Notes: generated from the letters alone by a model not told the origin. A stretch of 64,000 nucleotides of DNA from Streptomyces buecherae (GCF_014295035.1 NZ_CP060404.1:7914501-7978500); one strand, 5' to 3'; counted from the first letter of the stretch, positions 52,678-61,746 are shown. Translations and numbers: made by a program.

Positions 52678-54828
52678 TCACGCGCCGGTCAGGACGACCA
52701 GTCGCTGGGTTGCTCGCGTCATCGCGACGTAGCGGTCGACGGCCCCCTCGATGCCGGTGCCGAACGCCTGTGGGTCGACGAGGACGACCAGGTCGAACTC
52801 CAACCCCTTCGCCAGCTCAGGGGTCAGCGACCGGACGCGGGGCGTGGCCAGGAAGGCGGGGGCGCCGATGACGCAGGCGACGCCCTCGGTGTGCTCGGCG
52901 AGCCAGCCTTCGAGTACCGCGTCCAACTCCGAGACGTGGCCGTGTGTGACGGGGATGCCGCTGGCGCGGATGGAGGTCGGCACGTTGGCGTCCGGGAGCG
53001 CGGACTTGATGACCGGCTCGGCCTCGGCCATGACCTCGGCCGGCGTCCGGTAGTTGATGCTGAGGGACGCCACGTCGATGTGGCTGAGCCCGAGCCGCTC
53101 AAGCCGCTCCCGCCACGTCTCCGTGAACCCGTGTCGTGCCTGGGCGCGGTCCCCGACGATGGTGAAGCTGCGGGACGGGCAGCGCGTCAGCAGCATGTGC
53201 CACTCCGCGTCGGTCAACTCCTGTGCCTCGTCCACGACGACGTGCGCGAACGGGCCGGCGAGCTGGTCCGGGTCGGTGCGGGGCAGGGCGGTCTGGTCGA
53301 CCAGGGTGTCCTGGAGGTCCTGGCCGCGCAGCATCGTCACCGCGCCCTCGCCGTCGTCCTCGGCCGCGAGCACGTTGTCGATGACGTCGGCCATGCGCCG
53401 ACGTTCGGCCGCCACGGCGGCCTGGTGGGCACGCCGGCGCCGCGCCACCTCCGGGTCGCCGAGCCGGTGCCGGGCCGCGTCGAGGAGCGGCAGGTCGGAC
53501 AGCGTCCACGCCTGCGGGTCCGCGCGCTGGAGCGCGCGCACCTCGTCCGGGCTGAGCCAGGGAGCGCACTTGCGTAGGTAGGCGGGGACCGACCACAGGT
53601 CGCCGACCAGGTCGGCCGCGTCGATCAGCGGCCACGCCCGCTTGAGGGTGGTGACCAACTCCCTGTCCTGCGCCAGCGCCCTGCGGAACAGTTCGGGGGA
53701 GATCTCCTCGCCCTCGTACTTGTCCCACAGGATCGTGACCAGTTCGTCCCAGACCTGGTCGCGTGCCTCGTTGTGCGGGGTGCCCGGCTCCGGCGCGTCG
53801 AACGCGGCGGCCCAGTCGCCTGGGCCGAGCCAGATCTCGGCCCAGGGGGTGGAGACCGTCATTCCCCGGGTGGGCGGCTCCTCGTAGATGCCGACGGCCG
53901 GTTCGATCGCGCGCACCATGTCCGCGGTCGACTTCAGCCGGGCCACCGTCGGATCGGTCTCGACCGTCGCGTCGGCGCCCTCGGTGACCAGGCCCCGCAG
54001 GGTGCACGTCCGCACCCCCTCCTCACCCAGGCTGGGCAGCACGTCGGCCACGTACGCCAGGTAGGGCTGGTGCGGACCGACGAACAACACGCCGCCCCGA
54101 CGCTGCCCGAGGCGAGGGTCGGAGTACAGGAGGTAGGCGGAGCGGTGCAGCGCGACGACGGTCTTTCCCGTGCCCGGGCCGCCGTCGACCACGAGGGCGC
54201 CGCGCGAGCCCGCGCGGATGATGGCGTCCTGGTCGGCCTGGATGGTGCCGAGCACGTCGCGCATGCGGGACGACCGGTTGCCACCCAGGCTGGCGATGAA
54301 GGCGGACTGGTCGTCGAGCGCGGCATGGCCGGCGAACCCTTCCGAGGCGAACACCTCGTCCCAGTAGTCCCCGATCCGACCGTGGGACCAGCGGTACCGG
54401 CGGCGGCTGGCCAACCCCATCGGGTTGGCGTGGGTCGCTCCGAAGAAGGGTTCGGCCGCGGGGGAGCGCCAGTCGAGCAGCAGTTGCCGCCCCGCGCTGT
54501 CGGTGAGGCCGAGCCGCCCGACGTACACCGGCTCGGAACCGTCCGCGCTGACCATGTGTCCCAGGCACAGGTCCAGGCCGAAGCGGCGCAGGGCGCGCAG
54601 CCGGGCGGTCAACCGGTGGATCTCCGTGTCCCGGTCCATCGCCTCGCGCCCGACGCCACCGGGCGCCCTGCGCTCGGCGTCGAGCTGGTCGGTCAGCTCG
54701 GCGATCGCCTGCTCAAGGCAGTCAGCGATGGCCGCGAAGTGCCGTTCGTCGCCGGCGATCAGGGCCGGGTCGGCCTTGGCGGAGAGGCGGTCGGGAAGGT
54801 TGAAGACACTGGTCTTCAGGGAGTGCAC
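52678..54828 (-). CDS. helR: HelR-like RNA polymerase recycling motor (UvrD/HelD family)
   Basis: A 716-residue superfamily 1 motor. An N-terminal helical region precedes Walker A DGGPGTGKTVVALH (about residue 215), Walker B FAHVVVDEAQELTD (about 555), SINYRTPAEV and the C-terminal AKGLEFDLVVL and YVAMTRATQRLVVL. HelR proteins displace rifamycins from RNA polymerase and give resistance. A rifamycin-associated element upstream strongly supports this. GTG 54828 has GGAGA upstream. Confidence 0.87.
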   Translation of the reverse strand: MHSLKTSVFNLPDRLSAKADPALIAGDERHFAAIADCLEQAIAELTDQLDAERRAPGGVGREAMDRDTEIHRLTARLRALRRFGLDLCLGHMVSADGSEPVYVGRLGLTDSAGRQLLLDWRSPAAEPFFGATHANPMGLASRRRYRWSHGRIGDYWDEVFASEGFAGHAALDDQSAFIASLGGNRSSRMRDVLGTIQADQDAIIRAGSRGALVVDGGPGTGKTVVALHRSAYLLYSDPRLGQRRGGVLFVGPHQPYLAYVADVLPSLGEEGVRTCTLRGLVTEGADATVETDPTVARLKSTADMVRAIEPAVGIYEEPPTRGMTVSTPWAEIWLGPGDWAAAFDAPEPGTPHNEARDQVWDELVTILWDKYEGEEISPELFRRALAQDRELVTTLKRAWPLIDAADLVGDLWSVPAYLRKCAPWLSPDEVRALQRADPQAWTLSDLPLLDAARHRLGDPEVARRRRAHQAAVAAERRRMADVIDNVLAAEDDGEGAVTMLRGQDLQDTLVDQTALPRTDPDQLAGPFAHVVVDEAQELTDAEWHMLLTRCPSRSFTIVGDRAQARHGFTETWRERLERLGLSHIDVASLSINYRTPAEVMAEAEPVIKSALPDANVPTSIRASGIPVTHGHVSELDAVLEGWLAEHTEGVACVIGAPAFLATPRVRSLTPELAKGLEFDLVVLVDPQAFGTGIEGAVDRYVAMTRATQRLVVLTGA

Positions 54829-55153
54829 GGCATGTCTCCGATGTCAGGTTGCTCGCGGCCCGTGGGCGCGCGGTACGACGTGTGGGTCGAGGTGGTGGCG
54901 GGGCCGCCCGTGAGCGACGCCCCGCCTGACGTGGTCCCGTGGCCCGGGTGGGGGCGCCAAGGGGGTGGATCTCGTGTTCCGGGCCCGAATGCACAGCGGG
55001 TGGCCCGGCGCCCGCGTCACCCCGCGCGGTGTCCGCTCGGTCGCGTCCGGCACGGGGCACTGCCAGCCGCGGTGTCACCCTGCTCGCCATCGGGCGTAAC
55101 CCATGCGCTCCGCCCCCACACCCGCACCATGTGACTCCCAGATCGTCCGGTTC

Positions 55154-55182
55154 TGCCTACGGCGGGTGATTGTGCAGGACAA
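55154..55182 (-). promoter_or_regulatory. Promoter of helR
   Basis: TTGTCC (55177-55182), 17 bases, TAGGCA (55154-55159). The -35 lies two bases from the rifamycin-associated element. The predicted leader is about 320 bases and holds no clear gene. Confidence 0.5.
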
Positions 55183-55184
55183 CC

Positions 55185-55204
55185 GGGGCCTTGCCGCAAG
55201 CCCC
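55185..55204. promoter_or_regulatory. Rifamycin-associated element (RAE)
   Basis: On the minus strand GGGGCTTGCGGCAAGGCCCC, an inverted repeat matching the published RAE found before rifamycin-resistance genes in actinobacteria. It sits immediately upstream of the helR -35. Confidence 0.85.
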
Positions 55205-55227
55205 CCGGTGCGCTATACGTTAAGAGT

Positions 55228-55264
55228 GGAAAGGAGCGGCGACCTCCTTTCCCTTTTCTTTTTC
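55228..55264 (+). terminator. Intrinsic terminator without an obvious upstream gene
   Basis: GGAAAGGAG / CTCCTTTCC with a 7-base loop, followed on the plus strand by CTTTTCTTTTTC. The T tract is rare in this G+C range. No plus-strand gene lies upstream back to 52568. Confidence 0.65.
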
Positions 55265-55453
55265 TCCCCTCCCTGTGTTCTCCCCGCTCCCTCGGTACGG
55301 CACGTCGGTCGCGGCTGGCCCGCATCGGCCTCGCGGCCCGGCCGGGGCCGTCTTCGACCGCGTGACGAGGGAGAACGCCGCCTTGACCTGAAGCGCGCTT
55401 CAACTTCTAGCGTTCCCGGCAGTCGATCACCTGACAACGGGAGACACGCGCTC

Positions 55454-56287
55454 ATGATCCTCGTAGCCGGAGCCACCGGAAACATCGGCAGCAGTCTGTT
55501 GGGGGAGTTGCGCGCGAGCGGCGTCGGGCCGTTGCGGGGGCTCACCCGGAACGCCGCCCGGGCCACCCTGCCCGACGGCGTCGCCGTCGCCGAGGCGGAC
55601 CTCGCGCGTCCGGCGTCGCTGCGGCCCGCGCTGGAGGGGGTGCGCTCGCTGTTCCTCGTTCCGCACCTGGGCCCGGACGCCGACATCCTGCGGGCCGCCC
55701 GGCTGGCGGGTGTGGAGCACGTGGTGTCGGTCTCCTCCCTCACCGTGCGGACCCACCCCCACCTGGGCCCGGCGGCCGAACACCTGGCGGTCGAGCGGCT
55801 CGTCCAGGACAGCGGCATGGCCTGGACGATCCTGCGGCCGACGCAGTTCGCCTCGAACGCCCTGCTGTGGGCCGACACCATCCGCGAGTTCGGGACCGTG
55901 CGCGTGGCGTACGCGGACACCGCGCTGCCCACCATCCACCCGGCGGACATCGCGTCGGTGGCCCGGGTCGCCCTGACCGAGCCGGGCCACCACGGCGCCA
56001 CGTACGAGCTGACGGGGCCGGCGCCCGTCTCCGCCCGGCAACAGGTGGCGACCATCGCGACGGCCCTGGGCAGGCAGGTGCCGTTCGCCGAGGTCAGCCG
56101 GGGTGAGGCCCACGCGTGGATGGTCGCGGCCTTCGGCCCCGAGGCCGCGGACGCGGTGCTCGACGTCACGGGCGGTGACGTCAACGACGAGCTGCTCCGC
56201 GTCCGGGACACGGTGCCGCGACTCACCGGCGCGCCGGGCCGCCCCTTCCAGCAGTGGGTCGCGGAGAACGTCGCAGCGTTCCGCTGA
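55454..56287 (+). CDS. NmrA-like NAD(P)-binding reductase
   Basis: A 277-residue Rossmann protein. The NADP-binding GATGNIG is at the N-terminus, and ILRPTQFASNALLW and TIHPADIASVARVAL are typical of the NmrA/HSCARG and quinone reductase branch. ATG 55454 has GGGAG upstream. It lies divergent from helR across the RAE. A role in quinone or rifamycin chemistry is possible but unproven. Confidence 0.87.
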   Translation: MILVAGATGNIGSSLLGELRASGVGPLRGLTRNAARATLPDGVAVAEADLARPASLRPALEGVRSLFLVPHLGPDADILRAARLAGVEHVVSVSSLTVRTHPHLGPAAEHLAVERLVQDSGMAWTILRPTQFASNALLWADTIREFGTVRVAYADTALPTIHPADIASVARVALTEPGHHGATYELTGPAPVSARQQVATIATALGRQVPFAEVSRGEAHAWMVAAFGPEAADAVLDVTGGDVNDELLRVRDTVPRLTGAPGRPFQQWVAENVAAFR

Positions 56288-56539
56288 GTTCGCCGCCCCC
56301 GCCGTGCGAGCCGGTCCCGAGGAACATCGGTCGTGCGTACGGCGCGGCGCCGGCCGGTGCACCCGCGATCCCGTCCCCTGGCCGCCGCCCCCGGGCGGGC
56401 GGCCTCCCGGTCTCGGGCGGCGGCGCGGCGGAGAACGTATCGTCGCCAGGCGGGACAGAGACGGGGGCGGGGGCGGTGCTCGGAGCGGGCCGCCCGCCGC
56501 CAGGTCGCGAGCGCGTGCGGAAAAAACTTTCGGGGCGGG

Positions 56540-56566
56540 TGTCGATCGGGCCGCTGTCCGTTCGTC
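56540..56566 (+). promoter_or_regulatory. ECF42-type promoter
   Basis: TGTCGA (56540-56545), 17 bases, CGTC (56563-56566). This matches the ECF42 target described in Streptomyces venezuelae (TGTCGA at -35 and CGA/TC at -10). It lies about 60 bases before the DGPF gene, which implies autoregulation. The preceding bases 56288-56539 hold no gene. Confidence 0.75.
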
Positions 56567-56624
56567 GTCATGGTGTACGGCGACTCGCCGCACGCACGGA
56601 CCACGGGATGACAGGAGTCGGACC

Positions 56625-56975
56625 ATGAAGTACATGCTGCTGATCAACGCGGGCACGATCGGCGAGGACGGCACGGCCGCCGAGTGCACCGTCGAGGACT
56701 GGATGAGCTACGACAAGGAGGTCAAGGACGCGGGGATCTTCGTCTCCGGGGAGTCGCTGGCGGACCTGGTCACCGTCACGGCGGTACGGGTCGAACCGGA
56801 CGGCAAGCGCACGATCACCGACGGGCCGTTCGCGGAGACGCGCGAGGTGCTCGGCGGCTTCTACGTGATCGACGTACCCGACCTGGACGTCGCGCTCGAC
56901 TGGGCCGCCCGCTGTCCCGGCGCGCGCGGCAGCGGCTCGATCGTGGTCCGCCCGATCGCCGACTTCGGCGCCTGA
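56625..56975 (+). CDS. DGPF-domain (YCII-like) protein
   Basis: A 116-residue ferredoxin-fold protein. It begins MKYMLLINAG and carries the DGPFAETREVLGGFYVID core. Family members are encoded next to ECF42 sigma factors and are their usual targets. GGAG precedes ATG 56625. Enzymatic role unknown. Confidence 0.92.
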   Translation: MKYMLLINAGTIGEDGTAAECTVEDWMSYDKEVKDAGIFVSGESLADLVTVTAVRVEPDGKRTITDGPFAETREVLGGFYVIDVPDLDVALDWAARCPGARGSGSIVVRPIADFGA

Positions 56976-56977
56976 CC

Positions 56978-58297
56978 GTGGGAGACGAGCAGCGTGCCGA
57001 GCCCGGCACACCGATCGCCGCGGCCCAGCAGGCTCCCGCGCGGGCGTCCGTGGAAGCGGTCTTCCGCGAAGAGCGCGGACGGCTGCTCGCCTCCCTCGTC
57101 CGCCGCTTCGGCGACCTCGACCTGGCCGAGGAGGTCACCTCCGAGGCCGTCGAAGCGGCACTGCTGCACTGGCCGACCACGGGCGTTCCCGCCCGGCCCG
57201 GGGCCTGGCTGCTGACCACCGCGCGGCGCAAGGCCGTCGACCGCCTGCGCCGCGACCAGGCGTACGCCGCCCGGCTCGCCCTGCTGCACCTGGAGGCGGA
57301 GCGGGCCGACCCCGCCCCGCCCGCCGACGCCGACGGGGAGCTGCCCGACGAGCGGTTGCAGATGTTCTTCACCTGCGCCCACCCCGCCCTGGCCGCCGAG
57401 GACCGGGTCGCGATCACCCTGCGCTGTCTGGCCGGCCTGACGACACCGGAGGTCGCGCGGGCCTTCCTGGTCCCGCCCGCGACGATGGCCCAGCGGATCG
57501 TGCGGGCGAAGAAGAAGATCCGCGAGGCGCGCATCCCGTTCCGGGTGCCCGGCCCCGACGAACTGCCCGAGCGCCTGCCCGGCGTGCTCCAGGTCGTCTA
57601 CTCGGTCTTCACCGAGGGGTACGCGGCCAGCTCGGGCCCCGCTTTGCAGCGGCTCGACCTGGCGAGCGAGGCCATCCGGTTGGCGCGGATCCTGCGCCGG
57701 CTGCTGCCGGCCGAGCGCGAGGTGGCCGGCCTGCTCGCGCTGCTGTTGCTGGTCCACGCCCGGCGCGCGGCCAGGACCGGCCCGGACGGCGCGCTCGTCC
57801 TCCTCGACGAGCAGGACCGCGCGCGCTGGGACCGGCCGATGATCGAAGAGGGCCGGGACCTGGTGGTGCGCGCGCTGCGGGGCGGGCCGCCCGGGCCGTA
57901 CGGCGTGCAGGCGGCCATCGCCGCCCTGCACGACGAGGCGGCCGACCTCGCCAGCACCGACTGGCCGCAGATGGTGGCGCTCTACGACGTGCTGCACGCG
58001 CTCACGCCGTCCCCCGTGGTGGCGCTGGGCCGGGCGGTGGCGGTGGCGATGCGCGACGGACCACTGGCGGGCCTGGCGCTGCTCGACGGCCTGGCCGGCG
58101 AACGGCAGCTCCAGGCGTATCACCCGTACCAGGCCGCCCGCGGGGACCTGTTGCACCGGCTCGGCCGGCTGTCGGAAGCCGCGGCGGCCTACCGGCAGGC
58201 CCTCGCCCTGGCCGGCACCGAACCCGAACGCGCCCACCTGCGAGGGAAGTTGGACGCGATCGCGCCGCCCGACCCGCCGGCCGGAGCGCGGCGATGA
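56978..58297 (+). CDS. ECF42 sigma factor with C-terminal TPR extension
   Basis: A 439-residue sigma-70 family factor. Sigma-2 (about 20-90; DLDLAEEVTSEAVEAALLHW) and sigma-4 (about 135-190; GLTTPEVARAFLVPPATMAQ) are followed by a TPR-like extension of about 240 residues that ECF42 proteins need for activity. No anti-sigma gene is near. GTG 56978 has no ribosome site and starts two bases after the DGPF stop, so it is translationally coupled. Confidence 0.92.
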   Translation: MGDEQRAEPGTPIAAAQQAPARASVEAVFREERGRLLASLVRRFGDLDLAEEVTSEAVEAALLHWPTTGVPARPGAWLLTTARRKAVDRLRRDQAYAARLALLHLEAERADPAPPADADGELPDERLQMFFTCAHPALAAEDRVAITLRCLAGLTTPEVARAFLVPPATMAQRIVRAKKKIREARIPFRVPGPDELPERLPGVLQVVYSVFTEGYAASSGPALQRLDLASEAIRLARILRRLLPAEREVAGLLALLLLVHARRAARTGPDGALVLLDEQDRARWDRPMIEEGRDLVVRALRGGPPGPYGVQAAIAALHDEAADLASTDWPQMVALYDVLHALTPSPVVALGRAVAVAMRDGPLAGLALLDGLAGERQLQAYHPYQAARGDLLHRLGRLSEAAAAYRQALALAGTEPERAHLRGKLDAIAPPDPPAGARR

Positions 58298-58349
58298 GCG
58301 AGCGAGCCCGGTAGCGGGGCGGCGGGGGAGGCGGGCCGCCGGGTCGGGC

Positions 58350-59063
58350 TCAGCGTTCCGGCGCGGCCTGCGCGGTGGGTGACCCGCCCGGCGCGCGGCC
58401 CAGCCTGGCCGCCTTGGCGGCGCGCTGGGCGAAGACCCGCTCGCGACGGTCGGCCATCTGCCGCAGCGCGTCCTTCCGGTCCCGCTTGGCGAGGCGCTGC
58501 ACGTACAGCCGCCCGTCGAGATGGTCGCTCTCGTGCTGGAGGCACCGGGCGAAGTACCCCGTCCCCTCGATGACCAGCGGCTTGCCGTCCCGGTCGACGC
58601 CGCGGACCACGGCCCGGTCGAGGCGGGGAACGTTCATGGTCGCCCCCGGCACGGACAGGCACCCCTCGCCCTCGTCGACCAGCCGCCGCTCGGCTGGCGG
58701 GAGTTCGTCGAGCACCGGGTTGACGATGTGCCCGACGTGGCGGACACCGTGGTCGTCGGGACAGTCATAGACGAAGATCCGCAGGTCCACGTCGACCTGG
58801 TTGGCGGCCAGGCCGGCGCCGTCGGCGGCGTGCATGGTCAGGAACATGTCGTCGATCAGGGCTGACAGTTCGGGTGTGCCGAACTCGGTCACCTCCCGGC
58901 ACGGGCGGTGCAGCACGTCCTCGCCCAGCACCGTGATGCGCCGGATCGTCCCGCGCTCCGCCTCGGGGGGCAGTGCCGGATAGGAGTCGACGGGCTGGCC
59001 CTGCACCCGGACCCGACGGTCGACAGGGCCGGGCTGGTCGTCACGTACGGACACCGCGGACAT
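58350..59063 (-). CDS. def: Peptide deformylase
   Basis: A 237-residue enzyme that removes the N-formyl group from new proteins. All three motifs are intact: GAGLAANQ, EGCLS and QHESDH (metal ligands Cys and two His). N- and C-terminal extensions exceed the usual 180 residues. ATG 59063 or 59066, after GAGGAAGG. Streptomyces genomes carry several deformylases. It diverges from an ArsR-like regulator with shared operators. Confidence 0.93.
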   Translation of the reverse strand: MSAVSVRDDQPGPVDRRVRVQGQPVDSYPALPPEAERGTIRRITVLGEDVLHRPCREVTEFGTPELSALIDDMFLTMHAADGAGLAANQVDVDLRIFVYDCPDDHGVRHVGHIVNPVLDELPPAERRLVDEGEGCLSVPGATMNVPRLDRAVVRGVDRDGKPLVIEGTGYFARCLQHESDHLDGRLYVQRLAKRDRKDALRQMADRRERVFAQRAAKAARLGRAPGGSPTAQAAPER

Positions 59064-59115
59064 CATCCTTCCTCAGCGTGACAACGCCTGGGGCGAGTGG
59101 CGAAGCGGGTGGTTG

Positions 59116-59153
59116 CTTGCCAAGTGCTTTGCAAAGTAGCAGACTTTGCAAAG
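59116..59153. promoter_or_regulatory. Palindromic operators between def and HTH gene
   Basis: Two perfect copies of CTTTGCAAAG (59127-59136 and 59144-59153), 17 bases apart, plus a variant CTTGCCAAG (59116-59124). TTGCTT-N18-TAGCAG (59113-59142) lies across them as a plausible promoter for a leaderless mRNA. Confidence 0.7.
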
Positions 59154-59740
59154 TGACTGAAGAAGGTGTCAACGCGTCGGCGCCCACGGGGGCTGGCGGT
59201 TCCGCCCCCGCCGCCGGCCACCTGCCCGAACACCAGGTGCGTCGGGCCCTGCTGGAGCTGCTCGCCGAGGTGGGCACCGTCACGGCCACCGTGGCGGCCG
59301 AGCGGCTCGGCTACAGCTCCGGGCTGTGCTCGTTCCACCTGCGCCAACTCGCGCGCTACGGGCACATCGAGGAGGCCCCGCACGTGGGCGGTCGGGCCCG
59401 GCCGTGGCGCCTGCGGCAGGAGGAGGCGGCGCCGGCCGATCCGTCCCCCGCGGCGGGGTTCGGGCAACTCGCCCGTGGGTTGGAGGACGAGAGCTACCAG
59501 CGCTGGCTGACCCGGCGCGACCGGGCCCCGCTGGCGTGGCAGCGGGACGAGGCGTTCAGCGCGGTGGTCTACCTGACACCCGAGGAGATGGGCACGGTCG
59601 CCGAGGCGGTGCGCCGGACGCTCGCCCCCTACCAGGACCGGGAGCAGCGCCCCGCCGAACGTCCCGCCGGCGCCGAGCCGGTCGCCCTCATCGCCCGACT
59701 CTTCCCGCTGCTGCCCGAGGCGGCGGGCGAGGACGGCTGA
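59153..59740 (+). CDS. ArsR-like winged-helix regulator
   Basis: A 195-residue regulator. The winged helix (about 24-80; VRRALLELLAEVGTVTATVA) resembles ArsR/DUF5937-type proteins. The C-terminal half, rich in Arg and Trp with ALARxFPLLPEA-like ending (ALIARLFPLLPEA), recurs in Streptomyces regulators beside transporters. GTG 59153 overlaps the operator and has no ribosome site, so translation is probably leaderless. It likely represses itself and def. Confidence 0.78.
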   Translation: MTEEGVNASAPTGAGGSAPAAGHLPEHQVRRALLELLAEVGTVTATVAAERLGYSSGLCSFHLRQLARYGHIEEAPHVGGRARPWRLRQEEAAPADPSPAAGFGQLARGLEDESYQRWLTRRDRAPLAWQRDEAFSAVVYLTPEEMGTVAEAVRRTLAPYQDREQRPAERPAGAEPVALIARLFPLLPEAAGEDG

Positions 59741-59980
59741 CGTCGCGGGGGCGGCTGGCGCCGCGAGGACGGCTGTTGTCGCGGGGGCGCTCGCTCGGGT
59801 GCGCGGGCGCGGGCGGTCGGGGGCGCGGGCGACCGGGGGCGCGGCGTCCGGCGTACGTCTCCGCGTGCCGCCGGTGCCGAAGGTGCCGGAGGTGCCGGAG
59901 GTGCCGAGCACGCTGGGCCCGGCGCGGGGCTCGGGCGCGCGGGAACGCGGCTCGCCGTGGTCCGGCCGGGGGAGCCACGC

Positions 59981-60016
59981 GCGGGGCCCCGGCGTTGGAT
60001 GACGCCGGGGCCCCGC
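59981..60016. terminator. Hairpin between convergent genes
   Basis: A perfect 15-bp stem (59981-59995 with 60002-60016) and 6-base loop, midway between the HTH gene and the minus-strand secreted protein gene. The rest of 59741-60102 shows no gene. Confidence 0.75.
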
Positions 60017-60102
60017 TTGGTCGCGCTGGTCAGTGGGGGTGTTGGTGCCTGCTGGGCGGTGGGGTCGGGCGGCCCCGGTGGGGCGGGGCCGCGCGCGCCT
60101 GG

Positions 60103-60756
60103 TCAGTGTTTGCCGGTCGCTCCCCGGTCGCAGGAGCAGGAACAGCAGGCGGCCCGGACCACCACGTCGTCGATCACCGGGCCGTGCGCGCTGTTGGCCG
60201 TGGTGCTGGCGAAGGAGAGGGTGGTGGAGGCGGACCGGGCGACGAAGGTGACCTGGCGTCCCACGTAACCCATGTTCGTCCTGGTCTTGCCCGTGATGTC
60301 GAAGGTGAAGTCCTGGACGGTCTGCCCGTCGATGAGGACGCGCCCCGTCTTGACCGCCGGGCCGCCGGGGTTGCCGGCGAGGGCGTAGGTGATCGAGTAC
60401 GTCGTGCCCGGGGTCGTCGGGAACGTCTGGGCGACCGTGCCCGGCGCCCCGCCGTTGAGGTCGACGGACTGGTTCCGCTCCGCCGCCTGCCAGAATCCGC
60501 GTCCGATGTGGTCCACGTTGCCACGGGTGACGGTCCACGGGCCTATCGCCCCGCCCGTCGCCACGTTGGTGAAGCTGTTCGCGGGTGCCGTGGGGTACTC
60601 GAAGCTCCCGTCGTCGACGCCGCGTGCCTGGTGGGTCGATGTCGCCGTGCTGGTCGCGCTGTGCTGGTGGCTCGTTGTGGCCTGCGTGGCGCCGGCCGCG
60701 GCACCGAGCAGTCCGAGGGCGGCGATCACGGTCACGTACGGTCGTGCGGACACCAT
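60103..60756 (-). CDS. Secreted choice-of-anchor C family protein
   Basis: A 217-residue exported protein. Signal peptide about 1-27, then a jelly-roll domain like the choice-of-anchor C/DUF642 family (GSFEYPTAP, GPWTVTRGNVDHIG, AQTFPTTPGTTYSITY, VIDDVVV). The C-terminus ends in a dense cysteine cluster (AACCSCSCDRG), unusual for the family and perhaps a metal or crosslink site. ATG 60756 with GGGAGG. Such domains bind carbohydrate in plants; function here is unknown. Confidence 0.83.
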   Translation of the reverse strand: MVSARPYVTVIAALGLLGAAAGATQATTSHQHSATSTATSTHQARGVDDGSFEYPTAPANSFTNVATGGAIGPWTVTRGNVDHIGRGFWQAAERNQSVDLNGGAPGTVAQTFPTTPGTTYSITYALAGNPGGPAVKTGRVLIDGQTVQDFTFDITGKTRTNMGYVGRQVTFVARSASTTLSFASTTANSAHGPVIDDVVVRAACCSCSCDRGATGKH

Positions 60757-61116
60757 GTCCTCCCGAGTTTCGACAGCTTGGACGAGCACCGTGAACTCTG
60801 GCCCCTGCCCCTGGCATGGGCCACCCTCGGCCGAGGGCGTGCCGACGCGCGGGGGTGCTACGGGCGCCGAGCGAGCGCCGACCGCGTGCTCCCGCGAGCC
60901 GGCGCGCGGGAGTGGGTTTCGGACACCCGGTAGGGGCGGCCCGGCCGGGGCGCGACCCGACTTCCGGCGGTGTCCCGCCCGCGAGCGACGGGAGTGCCGC
61001 GCCGAAGTCGGGGTGGGCCGGCGAAGTTGCCGTCCCGGCCCCGTCGCATATGGTCGTAAAAGGGGCTGACCGGGCATCTGTGCGACGGGGCGAGCGCGTC
61101 GGGACGGAGACAGGGC
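60757..61116. other. Divergent gap without gene
   Basis: 360 bases between the secreted protein gene and the deaminase gene. Overlapping open frames on both strands look like artefacts. I could not place promoters. Confidence 0.4.
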
Positions 61117-61686
61117 ATGTCAAAGCACCTGATATTTATGGCCGAGGCCGTGCGGTTGGCGACGGAATCGGTGGAGAACAACTGGGGCGGCCCGTTCGGG
61201 GCGGTCATCGTCCGAGACGGGAAGATCATCGCCCGGGGCCAGAACCGCGTCCTGCTGACCGCGGACCCCACCGCGCACGGCGAGGTCGAGGCCATCCGCA
61301 AGGCCATCCAGATCCTCAACCCGTCGGCGCCCTCGGTCGCCAAGAACCGCCAGGACGCCAGCACCCTCAAGCTCATCCCGCGCGAGGAGGGCTCGCCCGA
61401 CCCGCTCCCCAAGCGGGCGCGCATGCTCAAGGGGTGCACGATCTACACCAGCGGCGCACCCTGCCCGATGTGCATGAGCGCCATCTACTGGGCACGGCTG
61501 GACGCCGTCTACTTCGCCTGCGACCTCAAGGCCACCGCCGAGATCGGCTTCAGCGACGCCTACCAGTACGAGGACTTCAAGAAGCCGCTCGACCAGCGCC
61601 TGATCCCGATCAGGCAGATCTACCCCGAACTCGGCGCCACCTCCTACTCGGCGTGGAAGTACAAGCAGGACAAGCACCCGTACTGA
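61117..61686 (+). CDS. Guanine-deaminase-like nucleoside deaminase
   Basis: A 189-residue zinc deaminase of the CDA fold. The zinc site is HGE (TAHGEVEAI) plus PCPMCMSAIYWA, and the GPFGAVIV start is typical of GuaD-type enzymes. The insert PSAPSVAKNRQDAST and the C-terminal TSYSAWKYKQDKHPY exceed the size of TadA. Guanine is the likely substrate by family. ATG 61117 with GGAG. Confidence 0.85.
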   Translation: MSKHLIFMAEAVRLATESVENNWGGPFGAVIVRDGKIIARGQNRVLLTADPTAHGEVEAIRKAIQILNPSAPSVAKNRQDASTLKLIPREEGSPDPLPKRARMLKGCTIYTSGAPCPMCMSAIYWARLDAVYFACDLKATAEIGFSDAYQYEDFKKPLDQRLIPIRQIYPELGATSYSAWKYKQDKHPY

Positions 61687-61746
61687 ACCGGCGCCGGAAC
61701 GCGGGGGAGTGGTGGGGGCGGGCGGGTTGGACGGCTGCCGCGCCGG

